Assembly (NCBI GenBank): GCA_029339505.1
Contig: JAQISU010000134.1
Coordinates: forward strand, 1,662,001 to 1,726,000
From: Unio delphinus
Taxonomy: Eukaryota > Mollusca > Bivalvia > Unionida > Unionidae
Length of the DNA stretch: 64,000 bases
Direction of reading: 5' to 3'
Part shown: in pieces, positions 51,801-61,084 of the stretch
How the letters are laid out: each line of letters opens with the position of its first letter
How positions within the stretch are numbered: position 1 is the stretch's first letter
Notes under the pieces: model-generated
Databases searched by the model: none
Seen by the model: only the letters and a program-made list of their open reading frames with translations
Told to the model about the DNA's origin: nothing
Translations under genes and position numbers: made by a program

Positions 51801-54800
51801 TGCCATGATTGAATTATGATTATCTTCTCAACATTATCAGATGCCATGACTGAATTATGATTATCTTCTCAACATTATCAGATGCCATGACTGAATTATG
51901 ATTAACTTCTCAACATTATCAGATGCCATGACTGTCAACATTTTCAGATGCCATGACTATCAACATTATCAGATGTCATGACTGAATTATGATTAACTTC
52001 TCAGCAGTTTCAGATGCCATGACTGTCAGCATTATCAGATGTCATGACTGAATTATGATTATCTTCTCAACATTATCAGATGCCACGACTCGATTATGAT
52101 TAACTTCTCAACATTTTCAGATGCTGTGACTGAATTATGATTAACTTCTCAACATTATCAGATGATATGACTGTCAACATTATCAGATGTCATGACTGAA
52201 TTATGATTATTTTCTCAACATTATCAGATGCCATGACTGAATTATGATTATCTTCTCAACATTATCAGATGCCACGACTCGATTATGATTAACTTCTCAA
52301 CATTTTCAGATGCCATGACAGTCATCATTATCAGATGCCATGACTGTCAGCATTATGAGATGCCATGACTGTCAGCATTATCAGATGCCATGACTGAATT
52401 GTGATTAACTTCTCAGCATTTTCAGATGTCATGACTGTCAGCATTATCAGATGTCATGACTGTCAACATTATCAGATGCCATGACTGTCAGCATTATCAG
52501 ATGCCATGACTGAATTATGATTAACTTCTCAGCATTTTCAGATGCCATGACTGTCAGCATTATCAAATGTCATGAATGAATTATGATGAACTTCTCAACA
52601 TATCAGATGTCATGACTGAATTATGATCATCTTCTCAACATTATCAGATACCATGACTCGATTATGATTAATTTCTCAACATTTTCAGATGCCATGACAG
52701 TCAGCATTATCAGATGCCATGACTGTCAACATTATCAGATGCCATGACTGTCAGCATTATCAGATGCCATGACTGAATTATGATTAACTTCTCAGCATTT
52801 TCAGATGCCATGCTGTCAGCATTATCAGATGTCATGAATGAATTATGATGAACTTCTCAACATTATCAGATGCCATGACTGTCAACATTATCAGATGTCA
52901 TGACTGAATTATAATTATCTTCTCAATATTATCAGATGCCATGACTCGATTATGATTAGATTCTCAACATTTTCAGATGCCATGACAGTCAGCATTTTCA
53001 GATGCCATTACTGTCAGCATTATTAGATGCCATGACTGTCAGCATTATCAGATGCCATGACTGAATTATGATTATCTTCTCAACATTATCAGATGCCATG
53101 ACTCGATTATGATTAGATTCTCAACATTTTCAGATGCCATGACAGTCAGCATTTTCAGATGCCATTACTGTCAGCATTATTAGATGCCATGACTGTCAGC
53201 ATTATCAGATGCCATGACTGAATTATGATTAGATTCTCAACATTTTCAGATGCCATGACAGTCAGCATTTTCAGATGCCATTACTGTCAGCATTATTAGA
53301 TGCCATGACTGTCAGCATTATCAGATGCCATGACTGAATTATAATTATCTTCTCAACATTATCAGATGCCATGACTCGATTATGATTAGATTCTCAACAT
53401 TTTCAGATGCCATGACAGTCAGCATTTTCAGATGCCATTACTGTCAGCATTATTAGATGCCATGACTGTCAGCATTATCAGATGCCATGACTGAATTATG
53501 ATTATCTTCTCAACATTATCAGATGCAATGACTCGATTATTATTAACTTCTCAACATTATTAGATGCCATGACTGTCAGCATTATCAGATGCCATGATTG
53601 AAGTTATGATTATCTTCTCAACAGTATCAGATGACATGACTCTCAACATTATCAGATGTCATGACTGAAATATGATTATCTTCTCAACATTATCAGATGC
53701 CATGATTTTATAACTTATCAATTTTATCAGATGCCATGACTGAATTATGATTATCTTCTCAACATTATCATATGCCATGACTCGATTATGATTAACTTGT
53801 CAACATTTTCAGATGCCATGATTGAATTATGATTATCTTCTCAACATTATCATATGCCATGACTCGATTATGATTAACTTGTCAACATTTTCAGATGCCA
53901 TGATTGAATTATGATTATCTTCTCAACATTATCAGATGCCATGACTGAATTATGATTATCTTCTCAACATTATCACATGCCATGACTCAATTATGATTAA
54001 CTTCTCAACATTTTCAGATGCCATGACTGAATTATGATTAATTAAGTTCTCAACATTATCAGATGCCATGACTGAATTATGATTAACTTATCAATTTTAT
54101 CAGATGCAGTGACTGAATTATGATTACCTTCTCAACATTATGAGATGCCATGACTCAATTATGATTATGTTCTCAACCTTATCAGATGCCATGATTGTCA
54201 GCATTATCAGATGTCATGACTGAATTATGATTATCTTCTCAACATTATCAGATGTCATGACTGAGTTATGATTATCTTCTCAACATTATCAGATGCCATG
54301 ACTGAATTATGATTATCAAGATAGATTGTAGATAATAATCCAGATCATTCCAAAACTAACATTACCAAGCACAGAGTAGTCTGGGATCCTGACTATTTCC
54401 TTGATGTTTCTTTTCATTACACTACAAAGAGAAGTATAAATGTAGACAGTCAGAGTGCCAGACTAGGTGCCACCTTGATCATGAACAAGGCTTTGATATT
54501 TTTGTTTCATGTTTCCTTTCCTCTTTTTTCAATATTTTTTTCTTTTTCTTTTTTATTGTTTGATGATCATGTTACCCTTCATCCATAGCTATTTTTGGAA
54601 CAATGTCAAGATTATTTAACAATACTATTAGCCAGATAATGTATATTTCCATCATGCAGTGACCACACAGAATATCCAAAATTTTCTCATATTTTAATTT
54701 GCAGGAGACTTGAGTAGTGAGCAAATGAAATACATCCTTGAAAAACCCATAGAAAACCAACGAAGTATATCCGATCAACAATATGGAAACATGCTTCCAG

Positions 54801-54898
54801 AAACTCGAAAACTGCTGGACGATTACTTCAGTCCTTTCAACAGGCACTTTGCTGAACTTGTGAATGACCAACACTTTCTTTGGAAGGAGTATATATAG
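27592..54898 (+). CDS. CHST15: Carbohydrate sulfotransferase 15-like, seven coding exons, 461 aa
   Basis: A Golgi type II sulfotransferase of the GalNAc4S-6ST family. That family moves sulfate from PAPS to C6 of GalNAc 4-sulfate in chondroitin-like chains; the substrate here is inferred. Coding exons: 27592-27870, 29766-30084, 30514-30645, 41680-41836, 42616-42772, 43740-43887 and 54705-54898. They total 1386 bases with all phases agreeing and no internal stop. Residues 30-49 form a membrane anchor after a basic stretch. GQPKSGST at 164-171 is the 5'-phosphosulfate loop. KELHWW at 189-194 matches the family's KE(P/V)H segment. RNPTDRLYSDYLYF at 291-304 is the 3'-phosphate motif. The stem is shorter than in the human protein (561 aa). 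Sequons occur at N74, N84 and N147. Orthology within the family is not tested, so the symbol means CHST15-like. Confidence 0.9.
28080..28410 (-). mobile_element. tRNA-derived SINE, family B, reverse copy in intron 1
   Basis: The minus strand reads 'ttgctccggtggccgaagtggttagag', then a body with GTCATACCAAAATC and 'aggataatgtgact', and ends in 'cgttaaaaatcgac'. An 11-bp target duplication TGAAACTTGGC lies at 28069-28079 and 28411-28421. The plus-strand open frame at 28031-28294 is a shadow of this element. Confidence 0.88.
28605..28643. repeat. (TG)n microsatellite in intron 1
   Basis: About 19 TG dinucleotides. The remainder of intron 1 (28644-29765) shows no further feature. Confidence 0.95.
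29766..30084 (+). CDS. CHST15: CHST15-like coding exon 2 (residues 94-200)
   Basis: Acceptor 'ttgctttttcag' and donor 'caag|gtaata', phase 0 in and phase 1 out. It encodes the CWFEPL stem segment, the PAPS-binding strand-loop IIGQPKSGSTDLFWRISRHP and the segment PPIKELHWWSR. By comparison with related sulfotransferases the Glu in KE is the candidate catalytic base. Confidence 0.93.
30514..30645 (+). CDS. CHST15: CHST15-like coding exon 3 (residues 200-244)
   Basis: Acceptor 'tttcctcttcag' and donor 'actg|gtacgt', phase 1 on both sides. It encodes IPIEDYIDMFDKVAFLIES and a Ser-rich linker leading to PFPIITG. This matches the family region with Pro-Val-Glu-Asp-Tyr-Leu-Asp-Leu-Phe-Asp. Confidence 0.9.
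32154..32468 (+). pseudogene. LINE endonuclease domain fragment
   Basis: Encodes ILEDFNCHFDCPGNPYTSKL and NQPTHKVGHILEWIL. This is the GDFN-type metal-site block and the following block of apurinic-type endonucleases in CR1/L2 elements. The Gly of GDFN is replaced (EDFN). The C-terminal SDH region reads ASDSLC, so the key His is lost. Confidence 0.8.
32985..34200 (+). pseudogene. LINE reverse transcriptase fragment, catalytic site lost
   Basis: KGSVCGPVLFIQYTQPLSSV and QFYADCIQIYKF are the PQGS and YADD blocks. The second catalytic Asp is Cys (YADC, codons 33334-33345). VRSWMTGNKLQMNGDKTE and LGVTLDSTLTLHQHV follow in frame to 33651. The RLDYCNSIL and LHWLSIRSRIKHRI blocks continue in the next frame at 33653-34039, and the C-terminal RSFAYQGQATWNEF block in a third frame to about 34200. 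Confidence 0.85.
34340..34420. repeat. (ATT)n tail of the LINE
   Basis: ATT repeats with two interruptions, continuous with the LINE 3' end. Confidence 0.93.
34421..36173. other. Intron 3 segment, nothing assigned
   Basis: Open frames at 34842-35045 (minus), 35281-35553 (plus) and 35544-35726 (minus) do not match a family I can name. They could be decayed parts of the neighbouring virus-like element, but no motif supports that. Confidence 0.35.
36174..36370 (-). repeat. Dispersed repeat, inverted partner of 16563-16757
   Basis: Reverse-complement match to 16563-16757 from 'agcactgcttacggagatatg' to 'accaagcatggtgc'. This copy lacks the 45-bp tandem amplification seen at the other. Confidence 0.85.
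36850..38660 (-). pseudogene. Capsid-like protein pseudogene, copy 1 (virus-like element)
   Basis: The main open part is 37134-37784, with GRFELYIQDTKRHF, VGFVNNGIMALFNSVTYSID, ILGLARYSDYY, VMFVKDTTD and IPLSHIFGFCKYVRKVIFDA. These resemble the double-jelly-roll-type capsid-like proteins found in virus-like elements of many invertebrate genomes, possibly Polinton-related; that assignment is from recall. A frameshift near 37160 leads into AAGVDAGKV and, in other frames, decayed C-terminal coding to about 36850. The N-terminal part lies at 38399-38660 and is separated by a 634-bp insertion. No promoter or intron evidence suggests expression. It lies antisense in the sulfotransferase intron. Confidence 0.6.
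37756..38389. mobile_element. MITE inserted in capsid-like copy 1, 9-bp target duplication
   Basis: The flanks carry TAAGAATAA at 37747-37755 and again at 38390-38398. The ends are imperfect inverted repeats: GGGTCTGTAAAC...CTCCAAGAACTC on the left, CGGTCTCTCTAAACTCTCC as the complement of the right. Removing the insert and one duplication restores the frame seen in copy 2. A 9-bp duplication and G-starting ends suggest a Mutator-like MITE (inference). It carries a (CAA)n stretch at 37824-37841 and no transposase. Confidence 0.75.
38661..39530 (-). pseudogene. Capsid-like protein pseudogene, copy 2 (tandem duplicate)
   Basis: Starting near 39443 on the minus strand, it encodes FKHVSDPAFDMYVP and DYQHYSYDAREPN, then a frameshifted stretch with VGFVNNAIMTLFNSVTYSID at about 39025-39090. 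It continues with ILGLARYSDDYSRSADPSVM, NQEFNLGFTARRS and ISVSHIF to 38659. Upstream and coding sequence align with copy 1, showing a tandem duplication of gene plus leader. Several frameshifts make it non-functional. Confidence 0.6.
39540..39731 (-). pseudogene. Decayed coding remnant upstream of the capsid-like pair
   Basis: The minus strand encodes a Lys/Ala/Val-rich stretch including KAIYEDALGKVVQG and APKAIPVAKQ. One frameshift later it continues as TVDDVAIKAFSAMKDI. It has the basic, helical look of a small structural protein. I cannot name the family, and the neighbour position suggests the same virus-like element. Confidence 0.45.
39790..40440 (-). pseudogene. Second decayed coding remnant of the virus-like element
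   Basis: The minus strand begins with an ATG at about 40437 (SLLSMESYTNKLAQQQLEKI) and passes through several frameshifts and stops. Readable blocks include TAPAQKALETLPVDIVGHL, GGYMKPEYVKMLKYAD and SPDIINEAAAICQRLFTGDI. The blocks are consistently minus-strand and in order, as expected for one decayed gene. The family is not recognised. Confidence 0.4.
40441..41679. other. Remainder of intron 3, nothing recognised
   Basis: AT-rich sequence with no repeat boundary, ending in the T-rich acceptor of exon 4. Confidence 0.5.
41680..41836 (+). CDS. CHST15: CHST15-like coding exon 4 (residues 244-296)
   Basis: Acceptor 'tttttttgttgtgaag' and donor 'gacag|gtgtgt', phase 1 in and phase 2 out. It encodes GEASVSLFWDNPNW, a loop, then DYIHHLLPDVKLILIVRNPT, which runs into the 3'-phosphate motif. 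Intron 3 before it is 11,034 bp and holds the LINE and the capsid-like remnants. Confidence 0.95.
42478..42502. repeat. (TTAA)n tract in intron 4
   Basis: About six TTAA/AATT tetranucleotides. The rest of intron 4 is rich in 'tgtgtatttgtg' pieces. Confidence 0.85.
42616..42772 (+). CDS. CHST15: CHST15-like coding exon 5 (residues 296-348)
   Basis: Acceptor 'catttccttccag' and donor 'tgtgaa|gtaggt', phase 2 in and phase 0 out. It completes the Arg of the 3'-phosphate motif and carries YSDYLYFTKTNKS, in which the Ser of YSDY is the expected phosphate-contacting residue. NNCI and RECVYD supply the conserved cysteines. Confidence 0.95.
42821..42876. repeat. (GA)n microsatellite in intron 5
   Basis: About 28 GA dinucleotides, directly left of the truncated SINE. 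Confidence 0.96.
42890..43113 (+). mobile_element. tRNA-derived SINE, family A, head missing
   Basis: Begins at 'ggaatcactgccatctcacc', retains a worn B box (TGTTTGAGTC) and the whole body to ATGGCATTAAACCCTACAAC with a (CAA)n tail. The A-box part is absent, replaced by the (GA)n tract. Confidence 0.87.
43740..43887 (+). CDS. CHST15: CHST15-like coding exon 6 (residues 349-398)
   Basis: Acceptor 'tttctctttgtag' and donor 'ttgc|gtaagt', phase 0 in and phase 1 out. It encodes VRLRLGLYSVYLVDWLKVFE and ILILRLEDYA, the family's conserved helix and the LEDY/LEDH strand. Confidence 0.95.
44303..54317. repeat. Giant two-length minisatellite filling intron 6
   Basis: Ten kilobases built on the core ATTATCAGATGCCATGACTG. 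Units are mainly 25 bp, or 41 bp when the 16-bp module AATTATGATTAACTTC (or ...TATCTTC) is inserted after CATGACTG. A few other lengths occur, such as units lacking TG. The order of short and long units forms higher-order repeats of about 2,290 bp: TACCATGACA recurs at 47451 and 49741 and then, after a 1,969-bp step, at 51710. The array leaves 415 bp after the exon 6 donor and 387 bp before the exon 7 acceptor. Confidence 0.97.
54705..54898 (+). CDS. CHST15: CHST15-like terminal coding exon 7 (residues 398-461)
   Basis: Acceptor 'attttaatttgcag', phase 1 in. It encodes LSSEQMKYILEKP, then MLPETRKLLDDYFSPFNRHF and the C-terminal Trp-Lys, and stops at TAG 54896-54898. It lies 390 bp after the end of the giant minisatellite. 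The last 38 coding bases and the stop belong to the first unit of a 92-bp triplication. Confidence 0.94.
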
Positions 54899-55078
54899 AT
54901 AGCTATCTAACGATCAACTGTTTACATGGAAGAATAGCACACTTAGATATTTTGAATGACCAACACTTTCTTTGGAAGGAGTATATATAGATAGCTATCT
55001 AACGATCAACTGTTTACATGGAAGAATAGCACACTTAGATATTGTGAATGACCAACACTTTCTTTGGAAGGAGTAGAG
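54861..55078. repeat. 92-bp triplication across the stop codon
   Basis: Units start at 54861, 54953 and 55045 with TGAATGACCAACACTTTCTT. Units 1 and 2 are almost identical; unit 3 is partial and diverges after GGAGTAGAGAT. The first unit contains the last codons and the stop of the sulfotransferase, so the next two are non-coding copies in the 3' UTR. Confidence 0.95.
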
Positions 55079-55189
55079 ATAGATTGTTATTGATCTATCT
55101 ATAAGATATTGTGAAATGTACGACTCAATAATTTGTTGTCTCTTATGTGAGACTGACAAGAATCTCATATTGAATTTTCAGACTTTACA

Positions 55190-55560
55190 TGTGTTAACAA
55201 TTGTATCACCTTTTTATCATACCATAACTGTCTTCATACTGTTTTATATCATACACTGGCTGCATCCTCATCTTCATTTATATCGTGCAGCGTCCTCATT
55301 CCAATTAATATCTTTCACTTTATGTATCCTCATACTAATTTATATCAGACACTATGTCCTTTTATTAACTTATATGCAGGCTGCGTCCTCATACTTTATT
55401 ATATCATACACTGACTGTTATTAACTTATATATAGGCTGTGTCCTCATGCCAGTTTATTTCATACAATGTTTTCATAATAATTTGTCATACATCAACTGT
55501 CCTCATACTAGTTGATATCTTACACTGAATTTATTCTTATTGACTTGTTTTCAGGCTCAT
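55190..55560. repeat. Degenerate short repeat in the 3' UTR region
   Basis: Variants of 'ctgcgtcctcatacttaatttatatcatacactg' recur irregularly, with further pieces at 56148-56210. It is old and imperfect, and unit length varies. Confidence 0.6.
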
Positions 55561-55603
55561 ATCAGTATTACTTTATGTTTATTATAAACATATTTTGTTT
55601 ATG

Positions 55604-55609
55604 AATAAA
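55604..55609 (+). other. Candidate polyadenylation signal AATAAA
   Basis: AATAAA about 700 bp after the stop codon. It is the first clear canonical hexamer in an AT-rich 3' region, but others nearby cannot be excluded. Confidence 0.4.
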
Positions 55610-56411
55610 AAGTATCATATTAATGTCCATATAATTGCTGAATTATTTATGAAAACATTCTTATGAAGTTATATTTCATAGACACAGTGATGTCCATCAA
55701 TCTGGGTTTACTTAGGGTTTTAAACTGATTTTATAAGGAAAATCATACAAACATGGCAATTAAAATCTTCATATAAAACTTCTGTTAAATGTGTTCATTG
55801 CTAGTTATATTATTAAAAATTGATATTTACATATTGATGTAAGCATCAAATCAGACGTTTTTATCATCAAATGGTCGGCCTACCTTGCAGAAATCAGATA
55901 GTGATAACTTGCTTGGGAAAGGTTAATGGTCGGTCAGTTATTAAAATATATGTCGTAAATGTGCAAGAGTTTGTTGGTCAGCACTATTGGTGTCAACACA
56001 CATTTGTCTTGATCTATAAAACTACACTGTCAGTAATTCCTAGCAATAATGAGTAGGTTTCTCAAAATTCATAATCTACTGTAACTCATTGTACATCTAT
56101 AAAAAAGTAAAATTATTTATGCTTTCCTAATAGAAAAGGGTGAAGTTTATATCGTGCATTGACCATGTCCTCGTACTAATTAACTTCATACATTGTCTTC
56201 ATACTGATTTGAATATTTATAAATATTTTTTCCAAATATAGCAAATCACTTTTATTTATTTGATCTGCTCATCATAATGTGTCAAAAATGGTGTTCCATT
56301 TGATGTATAGAAGTGCTTTGCTGATTGGAGGTAAAACAGGTTTCTTCAATCAAGAATTTGAAATATTGTATGAATATTATTAAAGTGTTAATGTTCAGCT
56401 ATGAAATATAC
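55610..56411. other. Downstream flank, nothing recognised
   Basis: AT-rich. The frame at 55871-56056 has no recognisable features. Confidence 0.5.
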
Positions 56412-56620
56412 TGCTCCAAAGGCCAACTGGTTAGAGAATCTGCTTCAGATGCATGAGTACTTGGGTTCAATCCTCAATCGAGTCATACCAAAGACTTACA
56501 ATACTACTACTAATAATAATAATAAATGGTACTAACAGCTGCCTTGCTTGAAGCTCAGCATTAAGAGGTTAGTATTAGGATTGGGCATGTGCGATGGGTT
56601 TATACCCACACAGCAGGATT
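56412..56620 (+). mobile_element. tRNA-derived SINE, family B, divergent copy
   Basis: Worn A box (GGCCAACTGGTTAGAG) and B box (GGGTTCAATCC), then AGTCATACCAAAGACTTACA, a short inserted (TAA)n, and 'taacagctgccttgcttgaagctcagca'. It is older than the 26 kb copy. Confidence 0.75.
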
Positions 56621-59600
56621 CTAAATGTTCCTGAGGTAGGGAATTAGTGCCACATCCCTAAGGCTTTTATGTACTCAAGGTGCACTGCTGATTTAGTGGT
56701 CAGGTCCTAATACTGTATGTCCCTAACAACCTGAATGAAGGGCTTTCATGAGTGGGAATGGGCCCAACACACACACTCATTTTAACAAAAACTTGATTTC
56801 AATCAGTTATTGACTGTACTGGGTATTGACCCAAGCAGTATGTAACACTCATTGAAATTGGGTGCAACAATAACGTCACATTAAAACAACTAGCTTTAGG
56901 TGGGTAGAAATTTTTCCACATCACTGCCATTAAATGATGGCCGAGAGAGGCCAGAGGGCAAGGAACTCGGCAAGCCAGCCTGTGCCATGGGCGTCATGCA
57001 CTCACAAGAACCTCAGCCCATACTTAGATTTAGTCTAGTTGTACTAATGGAAATTAAAAAATGCCAAAAATGTATTAGCCAACTGTGCAGTTGGGTTAAA
57101 TCAAAACGAGTTGTAAAATGTTCCTACGTCCTAATAATCGGAATCATTCTAGTACATTGTGTACAACAATTTTTTTTATATCTAATTTGTATGAGCGACA
57201 TTTAAAAAGTTTGGTCACTGTTAGGTCATAAAAGGTTTGAATTTTGAAGTGGTGGATTGAAAGATCAAGTTAGTGTATATAATAGTTTTATAGAAACAGG
57301 ATATCAAGCCAAAAATTGTTCCCTGGATAATGGTAGCCCTTTAATATTCACCGTCTTTTTTGGGTGCTTCTTTACATTTCTCCCTAATCCTTCGCTTCCT
57401 CTCTGATAATTTCAGTGAAATGGTAGCTGTGTAGCGCAGAAATGTAGTTAGATGTTTCTACTAGCTGCTGAACTGGGTACGGTAGATCTTGTAGATCTCT
57501 TTGTAGAATTGTGTGAGGATTCTGACATCATAGTGAAACTCGCTACTCGTTTGTTTTGGCTTTTATTTATATTAGCAGTTTCATATACACATTGCATGCT
57601 TATTTGTTCCCGACTGTGGGAAGGGATGAAGTGACTAGGAAGGCTGGTGACCATCTGCATGCAGGAGTCTGTTCATTCCAGGGTATTGGTATAAATGGAT
57701 GCAGTTGCACAAATTTTTAATTTTGGTTCTTGTGTCCAAAATTGTTCTAAAGATTGGCTACTTTGAATTGGATTGAAAAATCGGCTGCTTTAGTGTTATC
57801 AGGCTGTATCAGATAATTAGGCCGCAGTATTACCTTGGCTGTTTTCCATGATAGGGCTAGGTAGAGAGCAGAGAAGAAGAGGTTTTTTTCTCTTAATTTT
57901 TAAAAAAATATTTTTTTTGTTGATTTTTAAGGATACATTTGAGAATTATGAATACAGGAACCTTTGCTGAGTATTTAGGTCCCTAGGGATGTATCAAAAG
58001 TGCCCATCTGTCTATGTGTATTAAACTGGCTATTGATAGTGTTTGGTTTGGTTTTTCAAGCTGTTTTTTGTTTTGATAGAGAGACACTCTTGCTAAGTAT
58101 TTAGGTCCCACAGGGAATTTATATTTAAGGGAGACACAAGTGCTAAAAATATTCATTGTATCTTTGTCTTCATGTTTGTTATGAAAGGTGTAGAGGTTTC
58201 CCTTTTTTAGGTTTGGTGGGGTGCTCCTAATATTATTTAAATTATTACAGAAGACCCATCCTGGCTCGATTTTGTCAGGAATTGTCAGAAATTGAAGTAG
58301 TGATAGAGAGATGCAAAGCTCAGCGGTGCTGACAGTTAAATTATGGTAATGAATACACAAAATGTGAAATTCAAATAACAACAATTTAATATAATTCAAT
58401 AACTGTCATCTCTCAAATAAAATTAGAATTTAAACCCTATCACTCGTCTTTCACTCGACCAAGTGACAGCCTATTTCATCATCTGACTTAGTGTAATAGA
58501 TTTTCTTCCAGTCCTGTGTTCCTACTCATATGTATGATCTTTATCTGGACTGGTAACCCAACTCCTTCCAGTCCACCTAACTTCTGCCGCCGTTCTTCCT
58601 TTTCCTTTGTCTCCCAGAGACTCATTCCAATTGCACTAGGGTATTACCTCTGTCTCCTACACTTCCTCCAATGCCTGAAAGCTTCCTATATTAACACACA
58701 AGGACGTTAGCATAGCATATTCCACTAGCTATCTAACTCACACTAACAATAATATCATCAGATAAGCCATTACCTTTTATGGTCATGCATTCGTGCCCAT
58801 TGAAATACACATTCTCTCTCATATAGAGATATATAAATTCTCAATCTTATTACACAGAACAATATCACATAATCATACACATTTCTTTACATTGCAATTC
58901 TACAAAGTGTACACAGATATGCACACATTCATGCGCTGATATATCCTTTCACATGATACTCCTACAAAGTATATAAAATAGGCAATTCCCTATTAACTAA
59001 TGTTGCACCCTGCAATCACTATACAAAGTTTATAATTCAATTCAACATTTGCAAATCTTTAATATCAAATGAATAAATGCATGAGGTTACTACGTATTAA
59101 CCCAATAGCGAATTACAATATTAATTCTTTGCATAAACTTTGCTCTCATATCAAAATATGCATGTATATCAAACACTATGAATGAACCACCCTACAAATG
59201 GTAATTCTATGTGTTCAAGTACACATACTGCAATAATTAAAAAGTACACTTACTTTGCCTTAATATTACAACGATCGAGCAAATAGTCACTGACCTGTAC
59301 TGAGGCTCCTTGTAATTCCCAGATTAACAAATTTCCCGCCAATTTCGAATCACGTCGGAGTAGCTTATCTTCCCTTACTTCTTGCAAGATGGTTTAGCGA
59401 CTACGGACATTTAGTTCTTGATTTAAGCTTGCGATTCTAATGTTAGACAAGCGTTGTTCAATTCCAAGTGGATGTTGATTCAAATAATTATCAGACACTG
59501 CCACCATCCAAAAGTCTGTCAATGTTGGTTTTACGACCCCCACTTGATGTTCCTGTCATCCAAAACAGAATTACATCACTTATCTGTGAAACATGTGATT

Positions 59601-60127
59601 TAAGATGATTACGTAATTGGCTTTGGCAAAAATAAAGCGAGCGTCACTAGTTTTATGGCTATGTCAATTAACTGGCTTGACACTTAATTGTTCGCCGAAT
59701 TAACCGTCATACATATTTACAGCGCGAAATTATTAGCCTCAGGGTTTAACATTGAGAAATCTGTTTAATCCTTACAATGTGACAGAGTGTTTACCTGTAT
59801 ATGTATCATTAAACGTTCATATAGTATGTTCGACTTGATCTGCTGTTATATACAGCTATTCAATCAATATTTCTTTATTCAATCATAACGTAAACCTTAT
59901 AAAGGTATCGAAAGTCGCTGAACATGGATTATGTAATGTATACAAATCCGCTTTTTCTACCTAGTCGAATGGAAGAATACATTTGATATGGCTGACGAAT
60001 AGGTCTGACGCGACGACCTTAAATATCCCTTCGCCAGACCTATTTCATTCAATTCATATTCAAAAAGCAAGCAACTAACTAAAGTAATTTTGAAATAAAG
60101 AGCTTATACCTAACTGAAGAATGTTTA
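56621..60127. other. Intergenic, no gene supported
   Basis: Frames at 56900-57205, 57448-57660, 57983-58399 and 58516-58710 were read and show no domain or splice support. AGTATTTAGGTCCC is repeated at 57971 and 58097 with similar context, a small duplication of about 126 bp. Confidence 0.45.
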
Positions 60128-60305
60128 CTGTTTTACATCACAGCCAAACGCGAATGTTATTTCAAGGCGAGACTGCGGCAAAGTTCTTTGCCCAGGAACA
60201 CACACAGACTGATCAGATGGCGGTACTCGAACTTGTGCCTTTCTAATTGGGATTCTGGTACATAAAACCACTGAGCGACCACGGCAACTAAGATTACCTA
60301 GTTTA
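60128..60305 (-). mobile_element. tRNA-derived SINE, family D, reverse copy
   Basis: The minus strand shows 'gttgccgtggtcgctcagtggtttta', a B-box-like AAGTTCGAGTACC, then 'gttcctgggcaaagaactttgcc'. The last is the CTTGGGCAAGGCACTTTAC-type conserved body also suggested in the 24.5 kb copy. The end is not well defined. Confidence 0.7.
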
Positions 60306-60737
60306 CAACCATGCAATAAAATTGCAAATCAATTTTTCCTTGTCATTTTATAATGAAATTATCTTCCAACGGTTTGAGACTGGTCAATAATGGACTTGAT
60401 TACCGAGTTTCATCGGTGCAAATGTCTGTTGGTAATACAAGTTGGTCATATTAGAATGGAAGAAAAATATTGATATTATATAGCATGGATCTTTGTTAGC
60501 AGTCTTGATAAATATTTCAAATCCATAGCAAATGCAGCGACCTACTTTTACTCGCTTGCTAATTGTATTCACGTCGTCTAATGCGTAAGGTAATTGAAAA
60601 TTAAATATCTTCTGGTTGTTCTTCTCCACTCTTTGTATTCCGAGTTAGCTCATACTGTTAATAAACGAAGATATTTTCTAATGAACTAAAACCATGAACT
60701 AAAACAGTCAAGTTCAACAGTTTCATTGATCGTATCA
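60306..60737. other. Intergenic, nothing recognised
   Basis: Spacer between the SINE and the truncated LINE. Confidence 0.5.
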
Positions 60738-61084
60738 ATAGTGTTTGGTCCACACAAAGCATCCAGAAGGTGGACCTGGCATAGCCCGAATGGAGAACAC
60801 CATAACCAGATTGATTATATCATGGTGAAGAGACGTTTCCACACCAGTGTAAACATTGCCAACACAAGATGTTTCTAGGAGCAGACGTTGGGAGTGACCA
60901 TGACTTAGTGATGATGACCCAACGACTACGTCTAAAGAAAGTCGAGAAATAGAGCCCCACAAGAATCAACTTCAACCTTGACAAGCTAAAAGACCTAGAG
61001 GTATCGGAAGCCTTCCAGGCAAAGATAGAAGGAAAATTTGCACCACTGTTACTTCTTAGTGTAGAGAACACAGTTACAGACACA

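Noticed and set aside
56900..57205. 101-codon frame
   Set aside because: No recognisable domain. Its hydrophobic end looks accidental and there is no splice context.
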